From the NCBI GenBank assembly GCA_016201085.1, contig JACQDO010000105.1, positions 1 to 5,000 on the forward strand: a stretch of 5,000 bases of DNA, read 5' to 3'. Position 1 is the first letter of the stretch, and each line of letters opens with the position of its first letter. A model generated the notes under the pieces. It was not told the DNA's origin, did no database searches, and saw only the letters and a list, made by a program, of their open reading frames with translations. Origin of the DNA: Hyphomicrobiales bacterium (lineage in GTDB: Bacteria; Pseudomonadota; Alphaproteobacteria; Rhizobiales; Xanthobacteraceae). Both the position numbers and the translations under genes were made by a program. This document shows positions 1 through 5,000 of this stretch, one piece after another.

Positions 1-1
1 C

Positions 2-1189
2 GAGGCGGGTTTCGTCGCGGCGGTCAGAGGCATGGATGGCGCGCTCGATGCCCTGCGCCGGACCTGCGGCTGGATCGCGGTCCATATGGTGGCCCGTCCG
101 GGCCTTTATTCGCTGGTCAGCTTGGTTGTGGTGGCCATCCTGTCGCTCGGCTATGCCCAGCTTGAGCCGCGTTACCGGCTCGCCGACCAGGTGCCGGACC
201 GCGAGCAGGCGGTGCAAGCCAGTCACCGCCTCGACCTCAAGCTGACCGGCGCCAATCCGTTCGACGTCTATATCCAGCTTCCCAAGGGCGTGTCGCTTTA
301 CGCGCCCGAGACGCTGGCGTTGGTCGCCGAGGTGCATGCGCTGATCGAAAAACAGCCGGGCGTCGGCAACGTCTGGTCGCTGGATACGCTGCGCCGATGG
401 CTGGCCGAGAAGGCGAAGAAATCCGATGTCGAAACGCTCAAGCAATATGTCGAACTGCTGCCACCTTATCTGACGCGCCGTTTCATCTCGGCCGAGCAGG
501 ATGCGGAAATCGTCAGCGGGCGGGTGCCGGATGCCGACGCCAGCCAGTTGCTGCCGATCGTCGACCGTGTCGATCAGCAGCTCAATCGCCTGCGTGCGCA
601 ATATCCCGACTACAAGATCGCGGTCACCGGTCTGTCGGTGATCTCCGCGCGCAACAGCGCGCTGATGATCAATAAATTGAGCGACGGCCTGACCATCGAG
701 ATCGTCTTTGTCGCGGCCTTCATCGGCTTGGCATTCCGCTCGCCGCTGGTCATGTTGATCAGCATCTTGCCGGGCCTGCTGCCCATCGTGCTGGCCGGTA
801 GTCTGTTGTGGATGCTGGGCCAGGGACTGCAATTCGCCAGTGTCATCGCGTTGACGGTCTCGTTCGGGCTGGGGCTGAGCGCCACCATTCATTTTCTTAA
901 TCGGCTGCAGATCGAGGATATCGACCCGGATCCCGCCGTCGGCGTCGAGCGCGCGACCATTTTGGTCGGGCCGCCTCTGATATTGACCTCGGCGGTGCTG
1001 GCTTGTGGGCTGGCGATGACGGTTCTTTCCAGCCTGCCCTCGCTCCGTCTGTTCGGCTGGCTCAGTGCCTTTGCGATGATCGCGGCGTTGATCGCCGATT
1101 TGTTCATGTTGCGACCCATCGCCACGTATCTGAGCAAGGTCGCCCGGCAAAGGTCATGGCGGTCGCCGGTGCGCTCGTCGACCGAATAA
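2..1189 (+). CDS. RND/MMPL-type exporter, C-terminal half (5' partial)
   Basis: Inner-membrane transporter of the RND superfamily, MMPL-like branch, which typically exports lipids or hydrophobic compounds using the proton gradient. The frame has no stop back to base 2 and the visible product (395 residues) matches only the second half of such a protein, so the ATG at 32 is probably internal. Using residue numbers from base 2, a hydrophobic helix at about 34-52 corresponds to TM7. A periplasmic domain follows at about 53-228, beginning with the PRYRLADQVPD segment. A bundle of five helices lies at about 229-246, 249-271, 278-299, 322-343 and 348-370. The TM10 segment reads GLGLSATIHF, where MMPL proteins usually have GxGxDYxIH, so the usual Asp-Tyr is absent. 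The tail is short and basic. The gene ends 20 bp from the convergent neighbour with no obvious hairpin between them. Family is confident; substrate is unknown. A hopanoid-type (HpnN-like) role is possible but not shown. Confidence 0.85.
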   Translation, partial: EAGFVAAVRGMDGALDALRRTCGWIAVHMVARPGLYSLVSLVVVAILSLGYAQLEPRYRLADQVPDREQAVQASHRLDLKLTGANPFDVYIQLPKGVSLYAPETLALVAEVHALIEKQPGVGNVWSLDTLRRWLAEKAKKSDVETLKQYVELLPPYLTRRFISAEQDAEIVSGRVPDADASQLLPIVDRVDQQLNRLRAQYPDYKIAVTGLSVISARNSALMINKLSDGLTIEIVFVAAFIGLAFRSPLVMLISILPGLLPIVLAGSLLWMLGQGLQFASVIALTVSFGLGLSATIHFLNRLQIEDIDPDPAVGVERATILVGPPLILTSAVLACGLAMTVLSSLPSLRLFGWLSAFAMIAALIADLFMLRPIATYLSKVARQRSWRSPVRSSTE

Positions 1190-1209
1190 GCGCAAAGGGA
1201 GGTTCTGGG

Positions 1210-1692
1210 CTAACTGCCGCGTTGAAGTGCGATCGACGCGCCCTTCACCCGGGTTTGCTCGTCCTGCGACTGGATGGTGACCGACTGCCGGTTGCCGCGT
1301 GTGACCAAGGTCAAGATGGCCGTGAATGCCGGCCCCTTGGCCACGACCTGGAAACGGTCGCCATCGGCTTTGCCGGAAATCGTCCCGGCAGCGTTACGCG
1401 TGGATTCGCTCCATGAGCCGGTGATAGTTCCGGCGGCGTAGGTGGCGCTGGCGCGAAGATCGAAACTGTAACTCTGGCTGGCGCAGCGAATATTGAGTTG
1501 CAGATTGCTCTGCTGCTCTAGCACGTCGTAGGCCGCCCGGCAGCGGATCGGTTCTTGCGCGCCGTTGGCAAGTTCGATGGTGCCGTTTCCGGACCAGTGA
1601 CCGGCCAATTTTTGGAATGGCGCCGGACCCTGCGCATATGCGCTGCCGGCTGACAGCCAAAGTGCAAGAACAAGGTCCAATATTTTCATCAT
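1210..1692 (-). CDS. Small secreted protein of unknown function
   Basis: A 160-residue protein that I do not assign a function. The chosen start is the ATG ATG pair at 1692/1689, because it gives a compact signal peptide: MMKI, a hydrophobic core (LVLALWLSAG) and a cleavage site after Ala20 (AYA|QG). The mature part begins with an FQKLAGHWSGNGTIEL motif and continues in alternating polar/hydrophobic segments rich in Gly, Ser and Thr, suggesting a small beta barrel or sandwich in the periplasm. Two cysteines (Cys51 in IRCRA and Cys70 in IRCAS) could form a disulfide. I recall similar short secreted proteins (GxWSGxGT, then IRCRA) in Bradyrhizobium relatives, always hypothetical. Neither start candidate has a strong Shine-Dalgarno: the alternative ATG at 1722 has only GAG about 8 nt upstream and would lengthen the signal peptide to about 30 residues. 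The frame stays open to 1842, but that extension reads like repeat-derived sequence. Confidence 0.75.
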   Translation of the reverse strand: MMKILDLVLALWLSAGSAYAQGPAPFQKLAGHWSGNGTIELANGAQEPIRCRAAYDVLEQQSNLQLNIRCASQSYSFDLRASATYAAGTITGSWSESTRNAAGTISGKADGDRFQVVAKGPAFTAILTLVTRGNRQSVTIQSQDEQTRVKGASIALQRGS

Positions 1693-1819
1693 GACGGGTG
1701 CGGTTACCGATCGCGTGGCCATGGTTGCGCTCAAAGGGTTTGAGTTGGGTCTTTGACATACCGCCCAGATCGTACGCTCGTCATTCCATAGCCCCGTCCG
1801 TACAACGTCAAGACTAGGC

Positions 1820-1835
1820 CCCCGCTTTCGCAGGG
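1820..1835. repeat. Possible dispersed (REP-like) repeat hairpin
   Basis: The sequence CCCCGC-TTTC-GCAGGG forms a short stem with one mismatch; on the minus strand the loop is GAAA. Read on the minus strand, this stretch and its surroundings (about 1765-1842) would encode SLRKRGPS and GLWNDE, peptides I recall from spurious ORFs over dispersed intergenic repeats in Bradyrhizobium-like genomes. A single copy is seen here, so repetition cannot be shown from the window. This also argues against using the ATG at 1842 as the start of the secreted-protein gene. Confidence 0.35.
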
Positions 1836-1855
1836 ACATCATTCGCGCCAGAACG

Positions 1856-1885
1856 ATTTAAGCCCGGCCAAGGCCGGGCTTAAAT
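1856..1885 (-). terminator. Hairpin terminator downstream of tRNA-fMet
   Basis: Perfect inverted repeat with 14-nt arms (ATTTAAGCCCGGCC and GGCCGGGCTTAAAT) separated by only AA, with a GC-rich core and AT-rich base. It begins 14 bp beyond the 3' end of the tRNA on the minus strand, where a terminator for the tRNA transcript is expected. The tail after the stem (CGTTCTGG) is only weakly T-rich, so part of the U-tract function would come from the AU base of the stem. The symmetry would also let it stop transcription from the plus side. Confidence 0.75.
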
Positions 1886-1899
1886 GCGTGCGCTCATGA

Positions 1900-1976
<77 letters not shown>

Positions 1977-1988
1977 TCAAAATACGAA

Positions 1989-2007
1989 GCGCGGGCGTTT
2001 CCCGCGC
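1989..2007. repeat. GC-rich inverted repeat in tRNA 5' leader
   Basis: Perfect 7-nt arms GCGCGGG and CCCGCGC around a CGTTT spacer, ending 13 bp upstream of the tRNA 5' end. If the tRNA transcript begins upstream of it, this would be a leader stem removed by RNase P processing. On the minus strand it is followed by CTTCGTATTTT, so it could also be weakly terminator-like. No function can be assigned. Confidence 0.45.
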
Positions 2008-2018
2008 GTTTCGAGCGC

Positions 2019-2047
2019 TATGTAGCAACGGCGGACGCCAATGGGAA
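2019..2047 (-). promoter_or_regulatory. Weak candidate promoter for tRNA-fMet
   Basis: On the minus strand, TTCCCA (2047-2042, 4/6 match to TTGACA) and TACATA (2024-2019, 3/6 match to TATAAT) are separated by 17 bp. Transcription would begin roughly 35-40 nt upstream of the mature tRNA. The spacing is right but the hexamers are poor, as is common in alphaproteobacteria, so this is a guess from position. Confidence 0.25.
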
Positions 2048-2063
2048 GGGCGAAAAGCACGAG

Positions 2064-2081
2064 TTTTCATGAACCTGTCAT
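2064..2081 (+). promoter_or_regulatory. Candidate PHO box (PhoB site) upstream of CHAD gene
   Basis: TTTTCAT-GAAC-CTGTCAT: two 7-bp direct half-sites separated by 4 bp. The second is an exact match to the PhoB half-site CTGTCAT and the first matches 5 of 7 positions. The layout (7-4-7, oriented with the gene) is that of E. coli and Sinorhizobium PHO boxes. It ends 21 bp before the CHAD start codon. No good -10 lies at the expected distance (GCAAAA near 2091), so the promoter may be weak or leaderless. The same bases also form a perfect inverted repeat, TTCATGA-N5-TCATGAA (2066-2084), which could instead be an operator for a dimeric repressor. Confidence 0.45.
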
Positions 2082-2102
2082 GAATCCGCGGCAAAAAGCG
2101 CC

Positions 2103-3008
2103 ATGATCGGGGGCGCCGCGCAGGGCGATAGCAGTTTCGGCGACGGCCTGGCCGCCGCCGGACGATCTATTATTGCCGACGCCCGCCGGGCGCTGGCCGA
2201 CCCCGAATTATCCGAGCCCGAGGCCGTGCATGAGGTGCGCAAGGCGCTCAAGCGCTGGCGCGCGCTGCTGCGCTTGCTGGCCCGCCCGCTCGGCGAGCAG
2301 GCCGACCAGATGCGCGCCGAGGCGCGCGAGTTGATGCGGGCGCTGTCGGGCGCGCGCGATGCCCAGTCGACGCTCGATGCCCTGGCCGATTTGCGCAAAG
2401 TGGAGCTGCCGTTCTCCACCACCTCGGTGGAAACAATGCGCCAACGCATGACCGAGATCCGCGACGCCGCCGAACAGCACAGTTTCAGCCAGCCGATGCG
2501 CGAGCGGCTGTCGCGCTATCTCGACTATGCCACGCTCTCGCTGGAACGCTGGCCGCTCGAAGCGATCGACTTCGACACGGTGGCCGACGCGCTGACCTCG
2601 ACCTACCGGCGCGCGCGGCAACTGCTGCCCGACAACTGGCGCGATCCGGACGCCGAACATCTGCACGATCTGCGCCGGCGCGTGGTCGAGCATCGCCATC
2701 AGATGGATCTGATCGAGCATCTGTGGCCGCGGCTCGGGCAAATGTGGGCGGAGGAAGCGCAGCGCCTGAGGAACCGCCTCGGCGCCTGCCAGGATCTGGC
2801 GGTGCTCGGCAATTTCACGGGCCCGCACCAGCCGCTGGCGCCCTGGCGCTCGCGGCTGGCGCCGCTGATCGCCGCGCGCCGCGTTGCGCATTTGAAGACG
2901 GCGGCGCGGCTGGCCGGCCGCCTGTTCGCCGAGAAGCCGAAGGCGTTCCGCAAGCGCGTTGCCGCCTTGTGGACGGCAAAGTTGTCGAAGCGCAAGACGG
3001 ACAAATAA
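2103..3008 (+). CDS. Stand-alone CHAD-domain protein
   Basis: A 301-residue cytoplasmic protein with the CHAD fold (conserved histidine, alpha-helical), which binds polyphosphate through basic helical surfaces and often accompanies CYTH triphosphatases or polyphosphate granules. The two-fold internal repeat is visible. VHEVRKALKRWRALLRLL (residues 42-59, His43, Arg46, Lys47, Lys50, Arg51) corresponds to LHDLRRRVVEHRHQMDLI (187-204, His188, Arg191-193, His197, His199). LSGARDAQSTLDAL (81-94) corresponds to LGACQDLAVL (226-235). The C-terminus is very basic (KRKTDK). There is no CYTH domain in this ORF, and the preceding in-frame stop at 2070-2072 rules out a long N-terminal extension. The ATG at 2103 is the only upstream in-frame candidate, but no clear Shine-Dalgarno precedes it. 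The gene is monocistronic here, divergent from tRNA-fMet and convergent with the decarboxylase-like gene. Its upstream PHO-box-like site fits a phosphate-related role. Confidence 0.9.
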   Translation: MIGGAAQGDSSFGDGLAAAGRSIIADARRALADPELSEPEAVHEVRKALKRWRALLRLLARPLGEQADQMRAEARELMRALSGARDAQSTLDALADLRKVELPFSTTSVETMRQRMTEIRDAAEQHSFSQPMRERLSRYLDYATLSLERWPLEAIDFDTVADALTSTYRRARQLLPDNWRDPDAEHLHDLRRRVVEHRHQMDLIEHLWPRLGQMWAEEAQRLRNRLGACQDLAVLGNFTGPHQPLAPWRSRLAPLIAARRVAHLKTAARLAGRLFAEKPKAFRKRVAALWTAKLSKRKTDK

Positions 3009-3035
3009 CAGGTGGTAGGCGGCGGAGCCAGATTT

Positions 3036-3056
3036 GGCGAGCGCGAAGCGCGCGCC
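3036..3056. terminator. GC-rich hairpin between convergent genes
   Basis: GGCGAGCGC-GAA-GCGCGCGCC forms a 9-bp stem with one mismatch in the 62-bp gap between the ends of the CHAD gene and the decarboxylase-like gene. Its position between two convergent stop codons suits a bidirectional terminator, but no T-tract follows on either strand, so it may act only as a 3' end stabiliser or with Rho. Confidence 0.4.
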
Positions 3057-3070
3057 CCGTCGGGACGCCC

Positions 3071-4126
3071 TTACACCTTGAATACGCGCTCCGCCGTGGT
3101 CTGAAAGAACGCCTTCTTGTCGGCGGCGCTGAGCGCAAGCGCATCCTGCACGCGCACCTCGTCGTGGACGTACTGATAGGGATAGTCCATCGCATACATC
3201 ACGCGGTCCATGCCGATCACCGACTGCGTGAAGGTGATCGCCGGCGGCGAAGCCATGCCGCTCGTCGTATAGTAGAAATTGTCGCGCAGATAGTCGCTTA
3301 CCTTCTTCTTCAGCGGCTTGAGAAAATCGTAGCGGCCCGAGGACACCGTGCCGCGATGCATGTAATCGAGCCGGAACAGCCAGAACGGCAGCGCCTCGCC
3401 GAGATGGCCGAGGATCACGGTGAGATCCGGATAACGGTCGAATACGCCTTTGACGATCAGCCGCAGCGCGTGCAGACCGGTTTCCACCGCAAAACCGTAA
3501 AGCGCGCCATCGAGACCGGACTCCAGGAACGGCTCGATCATCTTTTTCGGCGGCGTATTGGGATGCAGATAGACCGGCACCTTCAGCGCCGTCGCCGCCT
3601 CGAAGATCGGCGAAAATTTTGGATCGTCGAGATATTCGCCGAGGGTGTGCGAATTGATGATGACCCCCTTGAGCCCGAGCTTGGTGACGGCGCGCTCGAG
3701 TTCTTTGGCGGCTTCCGGCGGATTCTGCGGCGCAACAGCGGCCAGCGCGGCGAAGCGCTTGGGATAACGGCGCACGGCCTCGGCGACCTGGTCATTGGCG
3801 AGCCGCGCCATCGCAACCGCAGCGTCGCGCTTGAGTACCTGGACGCCCGGCGAGGTCAGCGACAGGATTTGCATGTCGATGCCGGCGGAATCCATGTCGG
3901 CGACGCGCCGCTCGCCGATATCTTGCAGCCGCTCGCTGACGTTGCGCGCCCGCTCGCTCGGGTGCCCGAGGTAATAGCCGATGAGGCTGTTGAAGCCCGG
4001 GTCGTCCACCGAGCCGGAGGCGACCAACTCACGATACATGCGATGAAGCTCGGGCGGGACAAAGGCTTCCTCCGTCGCGATGCGGCGATAGCCGTTGGCG
4101 GGTCCAACGGGCGATACGGTCGACAT
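3071..4126 (-). CDS. LigW-like aromatic acid decarboxylase, amidohydrolase family
   Basis: A 351-residue cytoplasmic enzyme of the Amidohydro_2 (COG2159) family, whose characterised members are non-oxidative, metal-dependent decarboxylases (gamma-resorcylate, 5-carboxyvanillate, aminocarboxymuconate-semialdehyde). The sequence is closest in my memory to LigW, which converts 5-carboxyvanillate to vanillate. Shared stretches are RIATEEAF (15-22), HPSERA (55-60), GERRVADMD (71-79), TSPGVQ (91-96), ILGHLGEALP (238-247), FRLDYMHRG (251-259) and YAMDYPYQYV (311-320). The predicted metal ligands Glu19, His188 and Asp314 fall at the positions I recall for LigW, and His241 is the likely additional active-site histidine. 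As in LigW, the second residue of the usual ExH motif is not histidine (TEEAF). The ATG at 4126 is preferred because GGGAG lies 10 nt upstream and the protein then begins like LigW; the frame extends to an ATG at 4234 but encodes nothing family-like. It is divergent from the Bug receptor. Exact substrate is uncertain. Confidence 0.88.
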   Translation of the reverse strand: MSTVSPVGPANGYRRIATEEAFVPPELHRMYRELVASGSVDDPGFNSLIGYYLGHPSERARNVSERLQDIGERRVADMDSAGIDMQILSLTSPGVQVLKRDAAVAMARLANDQVAEAVRRYPKRFAALAAVAPQNPPEAAKELERAVTKLGLKGVIINSHTLGEYLDDPKFSPIFEAATALKVPVYLHPNTPPKKMIEPFLESGLDGALYGFAVETGLHALRLIVKGVFDRYPDLTVILGHLGEALPFWLFRLDYMHRGTVSSGRYDFLKPLKKKVSDYLRDNFYYTTSGMASPPAITFTQSVIGMDRVMYAMDYPYQYVHDEVRVQDALALSAADKKAFFQTTAERVFKV

Positions 4127-4127
4127 G

Positions 4128-4161
4128 AAAAAAATGCTCCCGGTCTTGCAAGGGACCGGAG
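4128..4161 (-). promoter_or_regulatory. Hairpin plus T7 tract over the decarboxylase RBS
   Basis: On the minus strand, CTCCGGTC (4161-4154), an 8-nt loop CCTTGCAA, then GACCGGGAG (4145-4137) form a stem of 8 pairs with one bulged G. CA and seven T residues follow, then C and the ATG. This is the shape of an intrinsic terminator, and its right arm contains the GGGAG ribosome binding site, so it could attenuate transcription or mask translation. If the promoter proposed at 4160-4189 is right, RNA would begin inside the left arm, the stem could not form, and the dyad would instead be a DNA operator at the start site. Confidence 0.4.
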
Positions 4162-4189
4162 TGTAGAAGCATTCCGCCGTGACGGTCGA
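4160..4189 (-). promoter_or_regulatory. Candidate promoter for the LigW-like gene
   Basis: On the minus strand, TCGACC (4189-4184, 4/6 of TTGACA), an 18-bp spacer and TACACT (4165-4160, 4/6 of TATAAT). The start would fall near 4152, giving a leader of about 26 nt with the GGGAG ribosome binding site inside it. Hexamer matches are moderate only. Confidence 0.3.
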
Positions 4190-4216
4190 GTGGCGACAGC
4201 GCACGCGACGCGCATG

Positions 4217-4232
4217 GTGGGCAGAGGCCCAC
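4217..4232. repeat. Inverted repeat in the divergent intergenic region
   Basis: GTGGGC-AGAG-GCCCAC, perfect 6-nt arms, between the two divergent start codons. It lies upstream of both candidate promoters and could be an activator or repressor site. Short arms in GC-rich DNA make chance occurrence possible. Confidence 0.35.
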
Positions 4233-4268
4233 ACTCACGCGGCGCGGCAGGATCTGCGGTGCACCAGC

Positions 4269-4308
4269 TTCAGCGCCGTCCTTGCTCCGGAGCGGCTTCG
4301 GCGCTGAA
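4269..4308. promoter_or_regulatory. Nested dyad upstream of the Bug receptor gene
   Basis: Outer arms TTCAGCGCC (4269-4277) and GGCGCTGAA (4300-4308) are perfectly complementary. Inside them the perfect 10-bp palindrome GCTCCGGAGC (4284-4293) has exactly the same centre (4288.5). The structure ends 34 bp before the start codon and overlaps a possible promoter. It could be a tandem operator for a multimeric regulator or a leader hairpin if transcription starts further upstream. No regulator gene is visible in the window. Confidence 0.5.
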
Positions 4309-4310
4309 AT
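4282..4310 (+). promoter_or_regulatory. Weak candidate promoter for the Bug receptor gene
   Basis: TTGCTC (4282-4287) and TGAAAT (4305-4310, 4/6 of TATAAT) are spaced by 17 bp. It would start RNA near 4317, leaving room for the strong ribosome binding site at 4331. It lies almost wholly within the nested dyad, which would make that dyad a repressor-type operator. Support is spacing and partial matches only. Confidence 0.25.
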
Positions 4311-4330
4311 GGGTGTCGACAAGAATATCG

Positions 4331-4335
4331 GGAGG
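4331..4335 (+). promoter_or_regulatory. Ribosome binding site of the Bug receptor gene
   Basis: GGAGG, a full anti-Shine-Dalgarno match, lies 7 nt before the ATG at 4343 and decides that start. An ATG at 4338 sits too close to it and is in another frame. Confidence 0.85.
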
Positions 4336-4342
4336 AAATGAC

Positions 4343-5000
4343 ATGGGTCGTACCGTCAGAGGAGTGTCCGCTGGCCTGCTCGCGCTGCTTGCGATTGCCG
4401 GGCTGTGCCAGCCGTCGCTGGCCTATCCGGACCGTCCGGTGAAGCTGATCGTCGTGTTTCCGCCCGGCGGCAGCAGCGACGCGATGGCGCGCATCGTGCA
4501 GCCGGTGGTGGAAAAGCAGCTTGGGCAGCCGCTGGTCATCGAAAACCGTCCCGGCGCCGGCGGCATCGTCGGGGTCGACGCCGTGGTCAGGTCGGACCCG
4601 GACGGCTACACGATCGCCATGGGTGGTGCCGGCGCGCTGGTGACCAATGTCGACGCCAAGCAGACGCCGTATGACCCACGCAAGGACATCACGCCGATCA
4701 CCGGCATCGGCTCCTCGCCTTTCATTCTGGTCGCGTCGAAGTCGTTCGAGGGCAGCACGCTGAAAGACGTCATGGCCATCGGCAAGAAGGGCGACAACGC
4801 GCCGTCGCTCGCCCACGGCGGCAACGGCACGCTGATGCACCTCACCGCCGAGATGCTCAACCTGCAGGCCGGCACAAAATTCATCCTCATCGCCTATCGC
4901 GGCATGGCCCCGGTGCTCAACGACCTGATCGGCGGGCACGTGCCGCTCGGCATTCTCGATCCGCCGTCGGCCAAGGCGGCGATCGAGGGCGGCAACATCA
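4343..5000 (+). CDS. Bug/TctC-family periplasmic solute receptor (3' partial)
   Basis: Periplasmic binding protein of the tripartite tricarboxylate transporter (TTT) receptor family, also called Bug proteins, which capture carboxylates and aromatic acids. The frame runs through the right edge without a stop; 219 residues are visible of a usual length near 325, so about the last third is missing. A Sec signal peptide is clear: MGRTVRG, hydrophobic core 11-22, probable cleavage after Ala27 (SLA|YPD). Family signatures follow: YPDRPVKLIVVFPPGG (28-43), SDAMARIV (45-52), the ligand-loop region VIENRPGAGG (65-74), DPDGYTI (85-91), and YRGMAPVLNDLIGGHV (185-200). Many Bug receptors are orphans, encoded away from the TctAB membrane subunits, and none are seen here. 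It is divergent from the LigW-like decarboxylase, which suggests its ligand may be that enzyme's substrate or a relative. The family is confident; the ligand is inferred only from the neighbour. Confidence 0.92.
   Translation, partial: MGRTVRGVSAGLLALLAIAGLCQPSLAYPDRPVKLIVVFPPGGSSDAMARIVQPVVEKQLGQPLVIENRPGAGGIVGVDAVVRSDPDGYTIAMGGAGALVTNVDAKQTPYDPRKDITPITGIGSSPFILVASKSFEGSTLKDVMAIGKKGDNAPSLAHGGNGTLMHLTAEMLNLQAGTKFILIAYRGMAPVLNDLIGGHVPLGILDPPSAKAAIEGGNI

Noticed and set aside
2..31. ATG at 32 as the true start of the exporter gene
   Set aside because: The frame is open to the window edge and the visible protein matches only the C-terminal half of an RND/MMPL transporter; no Shine-Dalgarno precedes the ATG.
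1003..1416. 137-residue open frame on the plus strand
   Set aside because: Overlaps the exporter's last helices and runs antisense over the secreted-protein gene; no domain and no ribosome binding site.
1753..1758. Perfect TTGACA -35 hexamer on the plus strand
   Set aside because: No acceptable -10 occurs 16-18 bp downstream and no plus-strand gene follows before the tRNA; probably chance.
1693..1842. N-terminal extension of the secreted-protein ORF up to the ATG at 1842
   Set aside because: It would bury the signal peptide behind 50 residues that look repeat-derived; the MMKI start gives a normal Sec signal.
2208..2891. 227-residue open frame on the minus strand
   Set aside because: Antisense to the CHAD gene, with low-complexity Arg/Gln/His-rich translation and no recognisable domain.
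4127..4234. Upstream start (ATG at 4234) for the LigW-like gene
   Set aside because: The added 36 residues resemble no family sequence and run through the candidate promoter and hairpin; the ATG at 4126 has a GGGAG ribosome binding site and a LigW-like N-terminus.
4394..4411. Possible lipobox (IAGLC) in the Bug receptor signal peptide
   Set aside because: The residue before Cys is Leu, not Gly, Ala or Ser, and a good signal peptidase I site (SLA|YPD) follows.
4235..4939. 234-residue open frame on the minus strand
   Set aside because: It lies opposite the Bug receptor gene, whose signal peptide, ribosome binding site and family motifs are clear; its His/Arg/Asp-rich translation is typical of an antisense shadow.

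Overview
The window looks like chromosomal DNA of a GC-rich alphaproteobacterium, most likely a Hyphomicrobiales soil or water organism of the Bradyrhizobium/Rhodopseudomonas/Xanthobacteraceae type. This is inferred from the GC-rich codon use, the rhizobial-style initiator tRNA with an A:U pair at 29:41, a small secreted protein family I associate with this order, and a Bug-type solute receptor beside an aromatic-acid amidohydrolase. No phage, transposase, plasmid or CRISPR signal is visible. Both ends of the window cut through genes.

Layout. (1) Positions 2-1189, plus strand: the C-terminal half of an RND/MMPL-type membrane exporter whose frame is open through the left edge. (2) Positions 1210-1692, minus strand: a 160-residue secreted protein of unknown function, convergent with the exporter. 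(3) Positions 1693-1899: a gene-poor stretch with a possible dispersed-repeat remnant and a perfect 14-bp-arm terminator hairpin. (4) Positions 1900-1976, minus strand: the initiator tRNA-fMet(CAU) with encoded CCA. (5) Positions 2103-3008, plus strand: a stand-alone CHAD-domain protein, a family linked to polyphosphate binding. A PHO-box-like sequence lies just upstream of it. (6) Positions 3071-4126, minus strand: a metal-dependent aromatic-acid decarboxylase-like amidohydrolase closely resembling LigW. (7) Positions 4343-5000, plus strand: a Bug/TctC periplasmic receptor, divergent from the decarboxylase and cut by the right edge.

Two functional units stand out. The first is the CHAD gene with its candidate PhoB site, which would connect phosphate limitation to a polyphosphate-associated protein. 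The second is the divergent decarboxylase/receptor pair around a 216-bp intergenic region containing three separate dyads, one with two nested palindromes on a single centre. It reads as a small uptake-plus-catabolism module for an aromatic or other carboxylic acid. The remainder is ordinary housekeeping or conserved-hypothetical content, and I see no strong sign of a wholly new multigene system.
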